DNA from: Karalla daura
Taxonomy: Eukaryota; Chordata; Actinopteri; Chaetodontiformes; Leiognathidae
Direction of reading: 5' to 3'
DNA length: 64,000 nt
NCBI GenBank assembly: GCA_029224185.1
Contig: CM055206.1
Location: 15,725,547-15,789,546, forward strand
In this document: positions 46,010 through 56,985 of the stretch, one piece after another
Layout: each line of letters opens with the position of its first letter
Numbering within the stretch: the stretch's first letter is position 1
The notes under the pieces: generated by a model
The model's database searches: none
Seen by the model: only the letters and a program-made list of their open reading frames with translations
What the model was told of the DNA's origin: nothing
Made by a program: the position numbers and the translations under genes

Positions 46010-46560
46010 TATTTGATAAGCAACCATGTATGACATTTCTATCCTCTCTTGATTATAATAAAGGATTGCACAAACAGATCATCAGCCTCTAAAGACGAGT
46101 TATCAATTAAGCCTGTGCATATTTCTCTCCCCACATTTGACCTGTGCATTGAGGAAATATGAACAGGCCTAATGCTCATTTATTTAATCTCAGACCCATT
46201 CAAAGAAAGTGCTTCCAAATACCATGCAGAGAGGACGACCAGTAATTTCCATGTCATTGAAACTTTTATCTTTTGTTCACAATAATGTTGATTAATGCGG
46301 AATGACAAGCTGTGAGGCATCAAACATGGGTTTCAGTTTGAGCAATAATCAAGTGGGATGAGTGACCCGATGTCCCTGGCACAGGGACAGACAGGCTTAC
46401 AGTTGCCAATAGCTTGTGTCTTTTTTTCTCCTCTTTAATTACAGGCGAGACTTAATTAAAAGTTTCTGTAACATTTCTGAGTGACTGGTAATTACATCAA
46501 TTATAATGTGATTTCTGAGTCACATTCCAAACACAAGAATTCTTTATTTCTTTATTTCCT
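46010..46560. promoter_or_regulatory. candidate conserved non-coding element
   Basis: About 550 bp with no simple repeats until a short TTTCTTTATTTC run at the right end, and no open frame. It has many homeodomain-type cores: TTAATTA near 46453, TAATTACA near 46439 and 46491, ATCAATTATAAT near 46496. Dense ATTA words in a repeat-free block are common in vertebrate developmental enhancers. This is judged by eye; no alignment was possible. Confidence 0.25.
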
Positions 46561-47257
46561 TTCCCGTCTCTTCTCCTGCATTTCAGTTTACGCTGTTCAG
46601 TTTGTAAACAACCAATGGTAAAAACAAAAAAAAAAGTCAATTTGTCACTCGTATGAAGGCGTTGAAGACAAACCAGCAGAAATTGTTTGCAGTGTCACAT
46701 GGAGTTCAGCTTTCATGGTTTTAATGAGTGATGAGTGTGAGTGATGAACCACTTGCAGGTTCTTGTGCCATTAATCAAGTCTCAATTTCAAGGAAGTATT
46801 TTAACATTTTAAGGTACTGAGCGGTATTTTCAGTGTGCTTTCACACACTTAGAGGGAGGAAAGTGAAGTCACAGCCTCCATTACTGAGTCATTTTAAGAT
46901 CTGAGCTTCAAATACCTCATACTAAGATCCACAAAATGGGGTCTCTCTTATTCTCACAGTCCCCGCACTCGACCTTGGCTATTTCTCATTTCATAGAGTC
47001 AGAGCTTTTCGGACAGGGCACTCAGTGCATCACATATTGGAAATGTGAGCCATCAAACTAAGTCCTGGATGGCTATTTCGGATTTTAGACCCTGCAGGAG
47101 ACCTTGAGAGGGAATCAGCCCGTGCGCGTGTGCACTAATGTAGGTCCATCACGGCATCAAGACAGCAATCAGCAGAGGTTTTGAAGACGGTTCACAACCA
47201 AAAAGATTCACACCAAAGACACAAAAAGATCAAAAATAAAGCTGTCAGATGGCCAGC
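46561..47257. other. non-coding sequence, no gene seen
   Basis: Contains a short A-run near 46627 and otherwise unique-looking sequence. No open frame of note. Confidence 0.5.
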
Positions 47258-47560
47258 AGTGGATAGCAGATTGAGTTTGCATGTTTCCTCCCTGTCTGCG
47301 TGGGTTTCCTCCAGGTGCTCCGGTTTCCTCCTACAGTCCAAAAACAGTCACATTCAGGTCAATTAGAGACTCTGAATTGCTCCCAGGTGTGAGTGTGAGA
47401 CTAAATTGTGTGTGCATGCATCAGTGCCTGTCGGTGTGTGTGTGCCCTGCAACGTATTGGAGACCTGTCCAGTGTGTTTTCCCTACTTTCCCTTTATGTA
47501 CACTGGGAAAGGCTCCAGCAGACTCCCACAATGCCGTTAGGTAAGGTAATGGACAGATGA
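47258..47560 (+). mobile_element. fish SINE copy, head-truncated, with 3' tail
   Basis: Begins inside the body at 'tttgcatgtttcctccctgt', then 'gtgggtttcctccaggtgc', 'tccggtttcctcc', 'tacagtccaaaaac', 'aattagagactc', a GT-rich segment, 'gagacctgtccagtgtg' and 'gaaaggctccagcagactcc'. It ends with 'atggacagatgaatga', the tail unit. The plus orientation matches the copy at 34.7 kb. The tRNA-like head is missing. Confidence 0.85.
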
Positions 47561-47650
47561 ATGAAAGCTTTTAGATGCTCTACAGCTCCAAATCATGACA
47601 GGAGCACATACTACAATTTTAACACTATGAATGGAACCCTGTACCAGTTG

Positions 47651-47688
47651 TATTATCATTATTGTTGTCATTATTATTATTGTATTAA
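47651..47688. repeat. ATT-rich low-complexity repeat
   Basis: Imperfect TTA/ATT trinucleotide repeat. Confidence 0.8.
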
Positions 47689-48093
47689 GTTTGTTTCATT
47701 ATTATTCATTTCAATTCATTCTCTGGTGCCCACTCGCTGCAAGCTGCTGAGCGTAGGATGGCACCTTTCGCGTTTTCTCATCTTTATTATGTAAAACTGC
47801 TTGTGCTCCATTTAGCTGTATGAGAAGTGCTGTACCGTATAACTGAAGTGTGATTGATTGATTCTGGCAGCTTTGTACCTTTGCTTCATTGAGGCTTTGA
47901 GCTGATTGCTAATGTTAGCGTGCGAACACAGCCGCTCGCCGATATTTAGCAACATGTTCCCATTTTGTCGGCACTTTAATGGGTGTGAATCCATACCACA
48001 GGCAGAGATAAAGATATTTTATGAGCACAATAAAAAAAAAACCTGAACCCGGCTAGTGGCCATAGACGGAATCTCACAGCATCTCCAAAGTCG

Positions 48094-48109
48094 CGTTCCC
48101 CGGGGAACG
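48094..48109. repeat. 16-bp perfect palindrome
   Basis: CGTTCCCCGGGGAACG reads identically on both strands, without spacer. It contains a CCCGGG site. No surrounding repeat structure. Confidence 0.85.
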
Positions 48110-49346
48110 TTTCTGTGCGGAAATACCACGACGATCCGTCAAACAGGATCGAGCAGCTGACTGACAAATATGACCTCATGAGCAGCCATGCTGCTAACAT
48201 GAGTAAAACATGAATTTATGCAGAGAACTGGCAGTTCGGGGGTTGGAGGGTGGGTTTATTTTCCCCTGCTAGCAGAAATGGCATCTCACAGAATCTGAAT
48301 TAATCTGACTGTGGGTGACTGTGCGGCCTCGACAACACAACTGGTATAATATGACGCTAGAGGTTCATCAGCAGAGACAACGGGACCTGTTTCTATGATA
48401 GCATTTGACACAAAACAGGCAGTATAGCTCCATATGCAGTTACTCTATACGGTAATGGTAACGGCTCACAATAATGAGTTTGTAGTAGAAAGCCATTAGC
48501 TGCGTATGAAGGAAAGAAGAAGCACAATGCTTGTGACAAGTTTGGCCAATTGTGTAAATAATTTCAAGCCTCGAGGCCAGCAGCCTCGGGTAATGGATGC
48601 TTAACCCAAACTGAAGTAATGTACTCCCCACCCAGAAACACAGGAACCAGCTGAATTAGCTCGAGGACCTCTGACACACTAATGTAAATAAGAGAGGCGC
48701 AGAATTTACAGAGCTCTTCTTTTCTTTTTTTCGTTTTTTTTCGATCTCTGAAACCAGTCGAGATCAAGAGAGGAATTTATTCCCCCGAACGGAGAGGGGA
48801 GGGAGAGATATGCTGCAGAGAGTAGCTGTGTGCCCCTCATGATCGCTGCTTCCTGGATCACACAGGGGGAAAATAGCTCAGCTGAGCAGCATCTGCAGCT
48901 CGATGCAGGTTGAAGTGACCAGCTCCCCATAAACCATGTCACCCTACAACAAATTCCAGACTGCAGAGGCAGCACAGCTAAAAAGTCCCGTTGGCCGATG
49001 CAAAATAATGCAGAGAGGCAGACAACAGGCATGAGCTGACAGTAGCTCGTGCATGGTCAAAGTAAAGAGGAAAATCTTAACTTTTTGTGAAAACGTGAAG
49101 GGTTTAACAGCTTTTCCAGGCTTGGCTGGTGTATCATTTTACCTCCAACCTACTGTATGTACCCTATCTTCATGAACCACACTGTATGCTCTTAACCTCA
49201 GGTCTCTGTTTAATGTCACAGCACTTAAAGGGTTTATAGAGTTCTTATTCCTGGGTCAGATCACCAAATTGAAGGTGATTTTGATTTGTACAATAACCCC
49301 TCTGGACACATAGAAACAACAAACAACAAACTGTCATCACACTCAC

Positions 49347-49450
49347 CTGTGAAGGTTCGTATCTGATAACACAACCCTACTAAGGCCATCAGGTTATCTC
49401 TGGTTAAATCTTCAGAGGTGGGATATAAATTTGAGAGACTCTGGGCAGAA
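49347..49450 (-). other. candidate orphan exon (minus strand)
   Basis: On the minus strand a 104-nt segment lies between an acceptor-like CCCTTCATAG (ending at 49451) and a consensus donor CACAG|GTGAGTG (GT at 49346-49345). The frame stays open throughout and encodes a fragment with segments NLYPTSEDLTRDN and LMALVGLCYQIRTFTG. I do not recognise it. Its phases (acceptor phase 2, donor phase 1) mean neighbouring exons of matching phase would be required, and I did not find any. Chance is possible. Confidence 0.25.
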
Positions 49451-49745
49451 CTATGAAGGGAGTGTATCATAAAATGTCTTGACCTCTGCCGCACGCGTTC
49501 GCTCTCATACGTTCCTCCTGCTTTTGTGGAGGTAGAATAAAACGGCTGAATTACTGCTTTAAAAAGACCAGCAGGATTTAGTCTATAATCTAAGGGGGTC
49601 TGGTTGTCCTTCCGGAGAACTCATGTTGACAGATCAACCGGAGAGAAGAGGCTGCATGCTGAGGCTCTAGGAATAATTTAGAAATGTTCAACATATCCGG
49701 GGCAGAGATGGTAGTAAATGATCAGTGTGTGTAGATCCAGAGCAG

Positions 49746-49791
<46 letters not shown>

Positions 49792-50825
49792 CGCATGTGC
49801 TGTTGCATGTGGCAGTGTGAATTTGGGAAGGTACGGAGGCAGAATGAGAGATGTGATAAATCAGAGTGCCATACAGTAATGGTGCGTGGGCTCCAGCGAG
49901 CATGTTAAAGTCAAGAGGAGTGTGTGTGTTTCTTTTATCACTTGCTCTCGGCTCCCTTTATTTTAAGCTATGATGACAGGTAGGGAGGATAGGAACGGGG
50001 GCGGTGAGTCACTGTGAAGGAGGAAGAGATGTGAGAGGGCGACTGGTACTCAGGTGTCTCATTCATTACTAGGGGATACAAATGTATGTTCGGTTCAAAT
50101 GAAAATTTGTGCCGCGCGTGAAGAAAAAGTGAAACTTTGCCGCCTCGACGCTGAAACAGAGCCGGAGGAAATTAATGGTGCCCAGGGGGAGCGTGATGGA
50201 CAGCTCCAGTTTGCAAGACCATTAGTTTAATTTTGTCAATCAAGTTTCCAAGCGTAATTACTCCTTAGCAAAAACTTAAACCTGCATGATTTGCATAACC
50301 TTGCACCCAACCGCGATTTTTCATTTCGCCATGCTTTACTGCCCATTTATGACAACAGTGAGCTCACCAAAGTAATTGCTGAGTAGTGGAAACTCAGTGA
50401 CATCACTGCAGTAAAGCAGAAATCAGGCCACCAGCTGATGGGCAGGTTGTAAACACGGGACTGGTTCAGTGCCTTTCGTTTTATTTCTTTCTATTCTTTT
50501 TTTTGCCTTAAACTGCTTAATCCTGTGTGGGGGCGGTGAAGCCTCAGTATATGGAAAGTGGACTGGTTCTTTTCTCGTCTTCTCCTGACTTCTCAATGTG
50601 CTTCAAAGAAACGAGTCACATTCACCCATTCAAGACTCAAGACTAGTAACAGACCTGACCCTACACAAACCTGCCTGCTCAACCAGTAGCCTTAACCAGT
50701 CAAACAGCATTCACACACTGGGCTTCAGCACCTTGTACAAAGATACTTCATCATGCAGGCTGCAGGGGCTGAGATCGACGGATCTCTCCATAAGTGGACG
50801 ACCACACTGCAGCCAAGCCACAGAC
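49451..50825. other. non-coding sequence
   Basis: Contains the (GT)n array at 49751-49789 and ordinary sequence. 50,215-50,400 has homeodomain-type TAATTA and octamer-type ATTTGCAT words and is repeat-free. No gene recognised. Confidence 0.5.
49751..49789. repeat. (GT)n microsatellite
   Basis: About 19 uninterrupted GT units, adjacent to an ATATAT flank. Confidence 0.97.
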
Positions 50826-51165
50826 ACCCAATCCATCCATCCATTATCTTACCATCATCCATTATTCTGACCCATTGGTATTGAAGAGGTCTGCTGGGTC
50901 TCCAGCTCACACAGGAGAAAGGATTGCACACACACACTCACACACACACACACACACAGACACACACACACACACACACAGCATTAACCTCTAAGGGCAA
51001 TTTAAAGTCTCAATCAAGCTTAATGCTCTTGGACTGTGGGAGAAAACAAGAAATACCTGGAGAAAACACACACACACACAGAACATGCACAACTCCACAC
51101 AGTCCACATAGAAAATGATCGGAGTGGGATGTGAACCTTTTTATGAGGCAATAGCAGTCACTTAA
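50826..51165 (-). mobile_element. fish SINE copy with internal (CA)n expansion
   Basis: Left end 'atccatccatccattatc' is the complement of the 3' tail. 'ggtctccagctcacacagg' follows, then a (CA)n expansion at 50927-50980. Next come 'gggcaatttaaagtctc', 'cttggactgtgggag', a second short CA run, 'gaacatgcacaactccac' and a decayed head ('gatgtgaacctttttatgag'). The full length including expansions is about 340 bp. Confidence 0.85.
50927..50980. repeat. (CA)n microsatellite inside a SINE
   Basis: CA repeat with TCA and AGA interruptions. It occupies the variable segment between the 'gtctccagctcacac' and 'gggcaatttaaag' blocks, the same site as the array at 62638-62698. Confidence 0.95.
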
Positions 51166-51195
51166 TGTAAAACATGACAATTTCCATGAACAGTC

Positions 51196-51240
51196 ATACA
51201 GTGTAGTGCAGTGTAGAATAGTGTCAGGCAGTGTAATGTG
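51196..51240. repeat. degenerate AGTGTAG tandem units
   Basis: Words CAGTGTAG, TGCAGTGTAG, ATAGTGTC and GCAGTGTAAT repeat over about 45 bp. A shorter echo (ATAGTGTAGTGTA) occurs at 52610-52622. Confidence 0.6.
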
Positions 51241-53199
51241 TGTTATCAGTGATGACTACTGGTTAACCAACGTTACTTTTTTCCTTTCTTTTGTTTAAAG
51301 TAAGATAGTGAGATAGATGCAGAACCTCAGACCTCTGAGGGTGCAAATGGAAACCAAGGTTCATCTGAAGAATTTATGGAATTTGCTGTTGCATAGCAGA
51401 CAAGTACTGTGTGTGTGTGTGTGTGTGTGTTGTTGTTGGGTGTGGACTGTCACTTGGCCCACGCTGAAACATCTCAGTCAGAGGAGGTATTTCCATGATA
51501 ATTTGGTGTTTAAGGCACTCGAAGGATGGATCCTAATGGCCTGAGTGACTTGTTCATCAGCTTGTTTGCATTTTCATTGCAAGCTTGTAAGCAGGTGTTT
51601 ACATTTGTCTAGGCACAGCTTAGTTATTGCATGACTGTAGGGTCTTGTGTGAGTGAATAAAATTGTATGATAATGAGATTATGCTAATAGGGAGATGTCA
51701 CACCTGTAAAAACCAGTAACAGCCACTATAAAGATTTAATGATTCAGAATCTGTCTTGCCATTAGTACGGCCTTGAAATACATCTGCTATAGTGTCACAT
51801 GTTCTACGCAGGTGCAGGAAAAGTGGAAAGTGGAAAAGAAATAGCGGTCGCGCCTGTGAGTCACAGAATAGGATGATGCACCTTTAAAATCCTGTGGATG
51901 ATGTCACATCAATACACACAATGGATGTTCAAAAAAAAAGAAAAAGCTGGCTGAATTTCACATCCTGTGCTTGTTTCACCATCCTCCAGTGCACCTGTAG
52001 GATCAACAAAAAAAAGCCTTTGAGTGGAACTCGAAGCTGATCCTCGCCTCTGAAATGAAAATACTGCATATGCCTTCCTAGATATGACCTGTGGCGGGGA
52101 GAATATAAATGCACTGAAGAGGTGTTTTTGATGTTGGAAATATCACACGCGCTCTTCAGCTCGATGGCAGCAGATGTCTACTCGACCATCTGCTTCAGAC
52201 AGCAGCAGTGTCCGGCTCTTAACATGAAAAAGACTCTCAAACAATTTTACTTGACTGGAATATCTGATTTGATTTGTTTTCAGTAATCCATGCAGTGCAG
52301 TAAATGGGCTATTGATGCGGGCTTGATGCGGCGGCAGTGTCAATAAAGGCCAATACTAATAAGGCTCGGAAAATAGTCGGCCCCGGACGGAGGCTGCAGA
52401 GTTATTAATACCACTGCTATTGAGCTCAGGTCCTCAGATATGCTTGTTAGCATTCACACTGGTGGTAACCCTGGCGACCGGTGTCACCTCCACACCTGAT
52501 GAGGAGCTGCCATATCATCATGACACTGCCATCTCTGCTTTTTTTCTATAAACCATCTGAAACGCCTCAAAAAAACGAGTGAAATGTACAGATTAAGACT
52601 AATTGTGATATAGTGTAGTGTACTCTCCGAGGGAGGATGAAAGAGCGGCGTGTTGGGATAAACTGAGGGGGGAGGGGAGTAGTGTTTGTTCAGAGAGCGA
52701 TGACACTGTCCTCTGTTGAGTTATCGCTGTTTAAGAGTTGCATTTCGGGCTGCAACACAATTCCCAGGCCCCTGCCAGGATCCCTGGAGGCTCCAGAGGT
52801 TAACGCTGAGTTCATGACGTGACCTTCCAGACGGCTTAGTCAGCACTCACTCCCCCGTGCTGACCTCCACCTCCTTCCCTCCCTCCCTCCCCCCGTCTCC
52901 TTCCCGCTTTTCTTCTGCTCGGAACGGGTGAGACTTCCAGGGGCCGCCTCAGATCCGAGATGAAACGTCCTCACCACATCCTCCACCGTGGCTTCCTCTC
53001 TGCACTCATCTTTCAACTCTGACCGGCCCGTCCTCCGGCCCCGGTCGGCTAATCCCTAATCCCTGCTCCATTGAGGAGTACGCAGCCAGCATGGAGAATT
53101 CCCCTCGCTTCACTCCACTCCTCGTCTCCTCTTCTTTCTCCTCTCCAAAACCAGCAGCACCCTGACCTGAGCAGATTTCCACCTTTCCCTCTCTATTAC
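51241..53199. other. non-coding sequence
   Basis: Contains a (GT)n array at 51408-51430, a C-rich (CCCT)n stretch at about 52876-52896 and a CpG-containing stretch at 52,910-53,060. No supported gene. Confidence 0.5.
51408..51430. repeat. (GT)n microsatellite
   Basis: About eleven GT units. Confidence 0.93.
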
Positions 53200-53262
53200 A
53201 CTCTCTCCCTGCCTCCCTCTCTCTCCCTCTCTCCCCCCCTTCTCTCTCTCTCTCTTCACCCC
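53200..53262. repeat. CT-rich low-complexity tract
   Basis: CTCTCC/CCCT units with long pyrimidine stretches. About 38 bp to the right comes an AG at 53300-53301, forming a plausible but unsupported acceptor. A 130-codon plus-strand frame (53071-53463) runs through it. Confidence 0.85.
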
Positions 53263-55596
53263 ACTCTGTCTGTAACTGTCTGTGTAAAACGTGTCTCCAT
53301 CAGTGACCTGTGGCCGAGCGGAGCAGCCCTGCCAGGTCCAGCTGGGCGTGCAGAGCTTCCTGTAGAGTACATTAAAGACATACCGAGGTCAGCTTTCTTG
53401 AACTTCGACCTCGGTGAACCGCAGTGTCTGTTTCTGGTTAGTTTTAAAACGTTTGGCATATGAGAAGATTGCCATTGATTATTTTCGTTTTGTTGTGCTC
53501 AGATGATGAGTTTTGAAACCTGCTGTTTGCTTTGACTTCAGTCTGCTCCTGACCACTGAGCAAAGCTGATTAGAGAGAAAAGAGAAATCGGCTTTCATGT
53601 CTTGTACCTGCCAACAGCTGTTGTGCTTACATATTGTCATGTCATTAAAGCAACAGCGGCCTCTCTATCTCCGCTCAAAACGTAAATTGTCACTGAATAA
53701 AAACCCCCTCACATCTGGCCCCAAGCAGGTCCCGTGAGAGCCGTCAGAGGTTATCGCCCCTGAAAGTTACCCGGCACATGTGCACGAATGATGGCCACAC
53801 TGTAAATATCTCTCTATTTCCAAGTCCGTGGAGGAAAGAGACAGCATTGTTCCAGCCCTCACCCCAGGGGAGGCAGACGGATCTTTTACACGGTTGTGGT
53901 TTTACTGTAAAACATCTCTTATTCTGCGCTGACTGTGTGTCAGACAGCAGGAAAGGCTTGTCTGGGATTTATTGGCAGTTACAGATCTGCAGATGATGGA
54001 CAAATGCCCCTCCGGAGCGCAGGTCTTGTAAAAAGGCATAGGGCGGCACACTCTGTAAAAATGCTGTTTATTTCTTTTGCATGTCTCGCAGGATTCCTCT
54101 CCATATCCACCTTGCTTTTTTATCGCAGCCCTATAGAGGCCTTTCTGCTGCTCTCCCTCCGTATGAATGCGGCTTCACCGGCAGTGCTGGATTTTACCTT
54201 GACACTACCTAAACATGTATTATGTACATTTATCTTGAGATATAGTGTGTATGTGCTGCTGGGAAGTATAAAACTCAGACAGCTGCTCCTCCGCTAAAAA
54301 GAAGACGGTGTCGAGCCATCGTGCAACACATAAAATCGTCATGCAAGGTTACAGATTAAAGTGTTTCTGTAAAGTCTTACCTTGACCTTTGTGACAAGCT
54401 TTAAGAAATGAACAGACCTCACGGATCAGACGATGGAGGACTTTGGACTTTGATATCACTGCCACATTCATTAGTAAGTGTGTTTTAAGAGGGCCTCGAC
54501 TGAGATCTTTGTCATTGTTACACACTGCTGGGTGGTGTGAAGTAAAGCGATGCATTTTATAAGTTGGCTTGTGCGTAAAATCCAATTTCCTCAGATTAAT
54601 GTGCGAGGGGAATAAGGTGCACTGTTTTCCTCGTGTAGAAGAAATAAATAGCATATAATAGTACGAGCAAACCCAATTTTACTAAATGGTTGTGTGTGTT
54701 TGTGTGTGTGTATGAGTGAGTGTGAGGAAAAGCAAGGGTGGAAGGGCAAAACAGATAATATAAAGATTAGAGGAGAGAAACGAGGGAAATAAAGAGACTG
54801 AGGCAGGAAGGAAAACGATAAAAACAAAGAGCAGTAAAGAGTGGGAACGGCAGTGAAGCGGTTTAGGTGGTGACGAAAGTCTACAGAGCTGCGTTGTTTG
54901 TATTCTGATGGATTTAATCTGGCACTGATATCGACAAATATTGACCGAGACGTCCACGAGGCAGGTAAACTCTATGTGGGACTCTCATCAAATCTAATGG
55001 AGTTGTGAAGCAAGAGGGGGAATTGCCAGAGTCAGCGCCATAACGTCAGAAAAAAGGTTATGCACTCGAGATAGCGATGTACAAATAGCACATCTGTCAA
55101 GTTTAGTATCTTGAATTTTAGCTCTGCAATTAGGTCAAAGGGTGAGTGTTCGGGCGTTGGGAGTGTGAATTTTAAATCTTTCACAGTCTATGATCTATGT
55201 GGATTAAGCTGTAAGAACTGAGAGTGTGTTTATACTACTATCAAGTTTTGACTCTTAACTGGAGCGGACTCACTCTCTTCCACCATGTAGACGTTAAACC
55301 TCGTTCCTTTTATTATTGCTCACTCTTCCTGAAACAACTTCAGAAGTAAGTTATATATTATTTTTTTTGTTTATTTGCTTTTGTATGATGTTGCTCTGGA
55401 GATCCGCAGGCGAGCTAAAGCAGGCAAAGTAATGGATGAATGGATGATAAACTTCAGCTTTCATCATTAGATTTTTATTTTACTGAATAAAATAAGCAGA
55501 CAGAATAGAGAGTCATCCGCTTTTCCTTCTCTCCCGCAACAGATATAACCTTCATTCCTGCCTTACGTCTATAAAATAAGTATATACATATGTTCT

Positions 55597-55611
55597 TTAT
55601 ATATATATATC
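55597..55611. repeat. (AT)n short repeat
   Basis: About seven AT units. Confidence 0.8.
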
Positions 55612-55884
55612 TCTTTCCAAACCACAAGAGAAGTAAAAGCAGTGATAGAAAACACTTCAACCAAGTGTTCAGTGAAGTTCTAGATAGATTTTACATTCCC
55701 TTTGTCTCCTGGGCAAGGCTTAATAACAAAACATCAGGTTATCAGTGTTCCTTATAATTCCCCTCTCAAATAGCTTCTATGCTGAGACACACATGAAGGC
55801 TGAATGTTCCCACAGTAGTGTGCAGTATGGATTTTCCAATATTAATCATGTTTTGAACACAGTAGCCTTGGTAAACACAGGATG

Positions 55885-55909
55885 AATTTTCATTTTCATT
55901 TTCATTTTC
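55885..55909. repeat. (TTTTCA)n hexanucleotide repeat
   Basis: About four consecutive TTTTCA units, an uncommon motif compared with the dinucleotide arrays here. Confidence 0.85.
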
Positions 55910-56284
55910 TTAGCTTGTCAAGGAGATAAATAATGTTTCCCGTTCAAACTTGAAATAGAGGATTCGTCAATCAGAAACTTTCAAGGAGATGCAACTTGAG
56001 AACAAATGAAGCATGGAAAAGCAGTTCACAGTTGCTTTCGGTTCAGTTATCCACAGGATTTATTTAAGTCTAAGTCTTTGCCAATTATAAACTAAAATGA
56101 TAAACAAGATCTGAAGTCCCTAAGGCAACAGCAATAAAAAGGGATAACTAGTTTCTAAATGAGACTTATCTAAAGAGACACTTTGTTGAACTTTTTTTTT
56201 CCTGAACTGTTTGTAGATGGCTTCCACAACAAAAGATGCTGTTCCGCGTTTCCACATGTGAGCGAAACCTTTCAAATCCCCTAC

Positions 56285-56985
56285 CACACATGCAGCCTTA
56301 CCCGGCATTTACACAGGTCTTACCCGGATAAGAGGCCTGTGTGAACATGACCTCTGTAGCTCCAACTGAGGTCGGGTAACGATTCTGTCTAAATGGCGGA
56401 AACAGGCTCAATGGAAGCCGGGTGATACACAAGGCTAGACATCATGCTAAAAAGTTATAGAGCCATTTCTAAAGCTCTGGGACCACAGCGAGAGAAACAA
56501 TGGAAAATATGACAATATGGAGCAGTGGTGAGCCAATCACAGGCCTTGTGACATCTTCTCCTCCATCCTGATTGCATTTATTACAGATTAGAGCATCATA
56601 AAGAAAAAGATCCAGGTGCTCCTCTATGTCTGTAAAAAGGACTTGGTTCATCTCCATTCTAGTCCCATCTTCATTCAGTCCTGGTTGCATTGATGGGTCA
56701 CTTTTGACCAAGTCCAATCCAGACAAAGCAAACTTTGATGACCGTCTGAAAGTCAAGCCAATCACACTATCGAACTCAAAGTCCGGACCATCCAGCTCTG
56801 GTGTGAAAGCAACCCTAGTTAGCCCCATCTTCTGGACAGTCCTTGTACTGCAAGTGTTTGTGGCGCATGTGTAAGCAGCCGCGACCCAGCTTGTAATCAG
56901 TAAAGTGGGTTTGTGTGAATGGTTAAAATCACTCATGCACCCGGATAGGCCGAACCGCCAATTTGTGTGAAAGTTTGAGAGAAAA
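56285..56985 (-). mobile_element. candidate decayed DNA-transposon or related repeat with a 202-codon open frame
   Basis: The region opens with 'cttacccggcatttac' and 'cttacccggataagagg' near 56300-56335 and closes with 'cacccggataggccg' near 56938-56952. It contains GTGTGAA words and the 14-mer CTGGTGTGAAAGCA at 56798-56811 that also occurs at 30498-30511. The longest open frame of the window (56469-57077, minus, 202 codons) covers most of it. It shows no recognisable transposase or other domain, so coding is doubtful. The boundaries are estimates. Confidence 0.35.

Larger units (their letters stand above)
47561..49346. other. non-coding sequence
   Basis: Contains an ATT/TTATTA low-complexity stretch at 47651-47688, GATTGATTGATT near 47852, a 16-bp palindrome at 48094-48109 and a GCTCAGCTGAGC palindrome at 48876-48887. 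A T-rich tract lies near 48720-48740. No coding frame supported. Confidence 0.5.
53263..56284. other. non-coding sequence, AT-rich to the right
   Basis: No gene recognised. Contains an imperfect GT repeat at 54690-54712, an (AT)n stretch at 55597-55611 and (TTTTCA)n at 55885-55909. A possible SINE-tail remnant with two ATGGATGA words lies at 55431-55450. Open frames up to 120 codons (53935-54297) have no recognisable domains. Confidence 0.5.

Noticed and set aside
53301..53365. Possible plus-strand exon after the pyrimidine tract (frame reading TCGRAEQPCQVQLG)
   Set aside because: The pyrimidine tract lies too far from the AG, the frame stops after about 20 codons, and no family is recognised.
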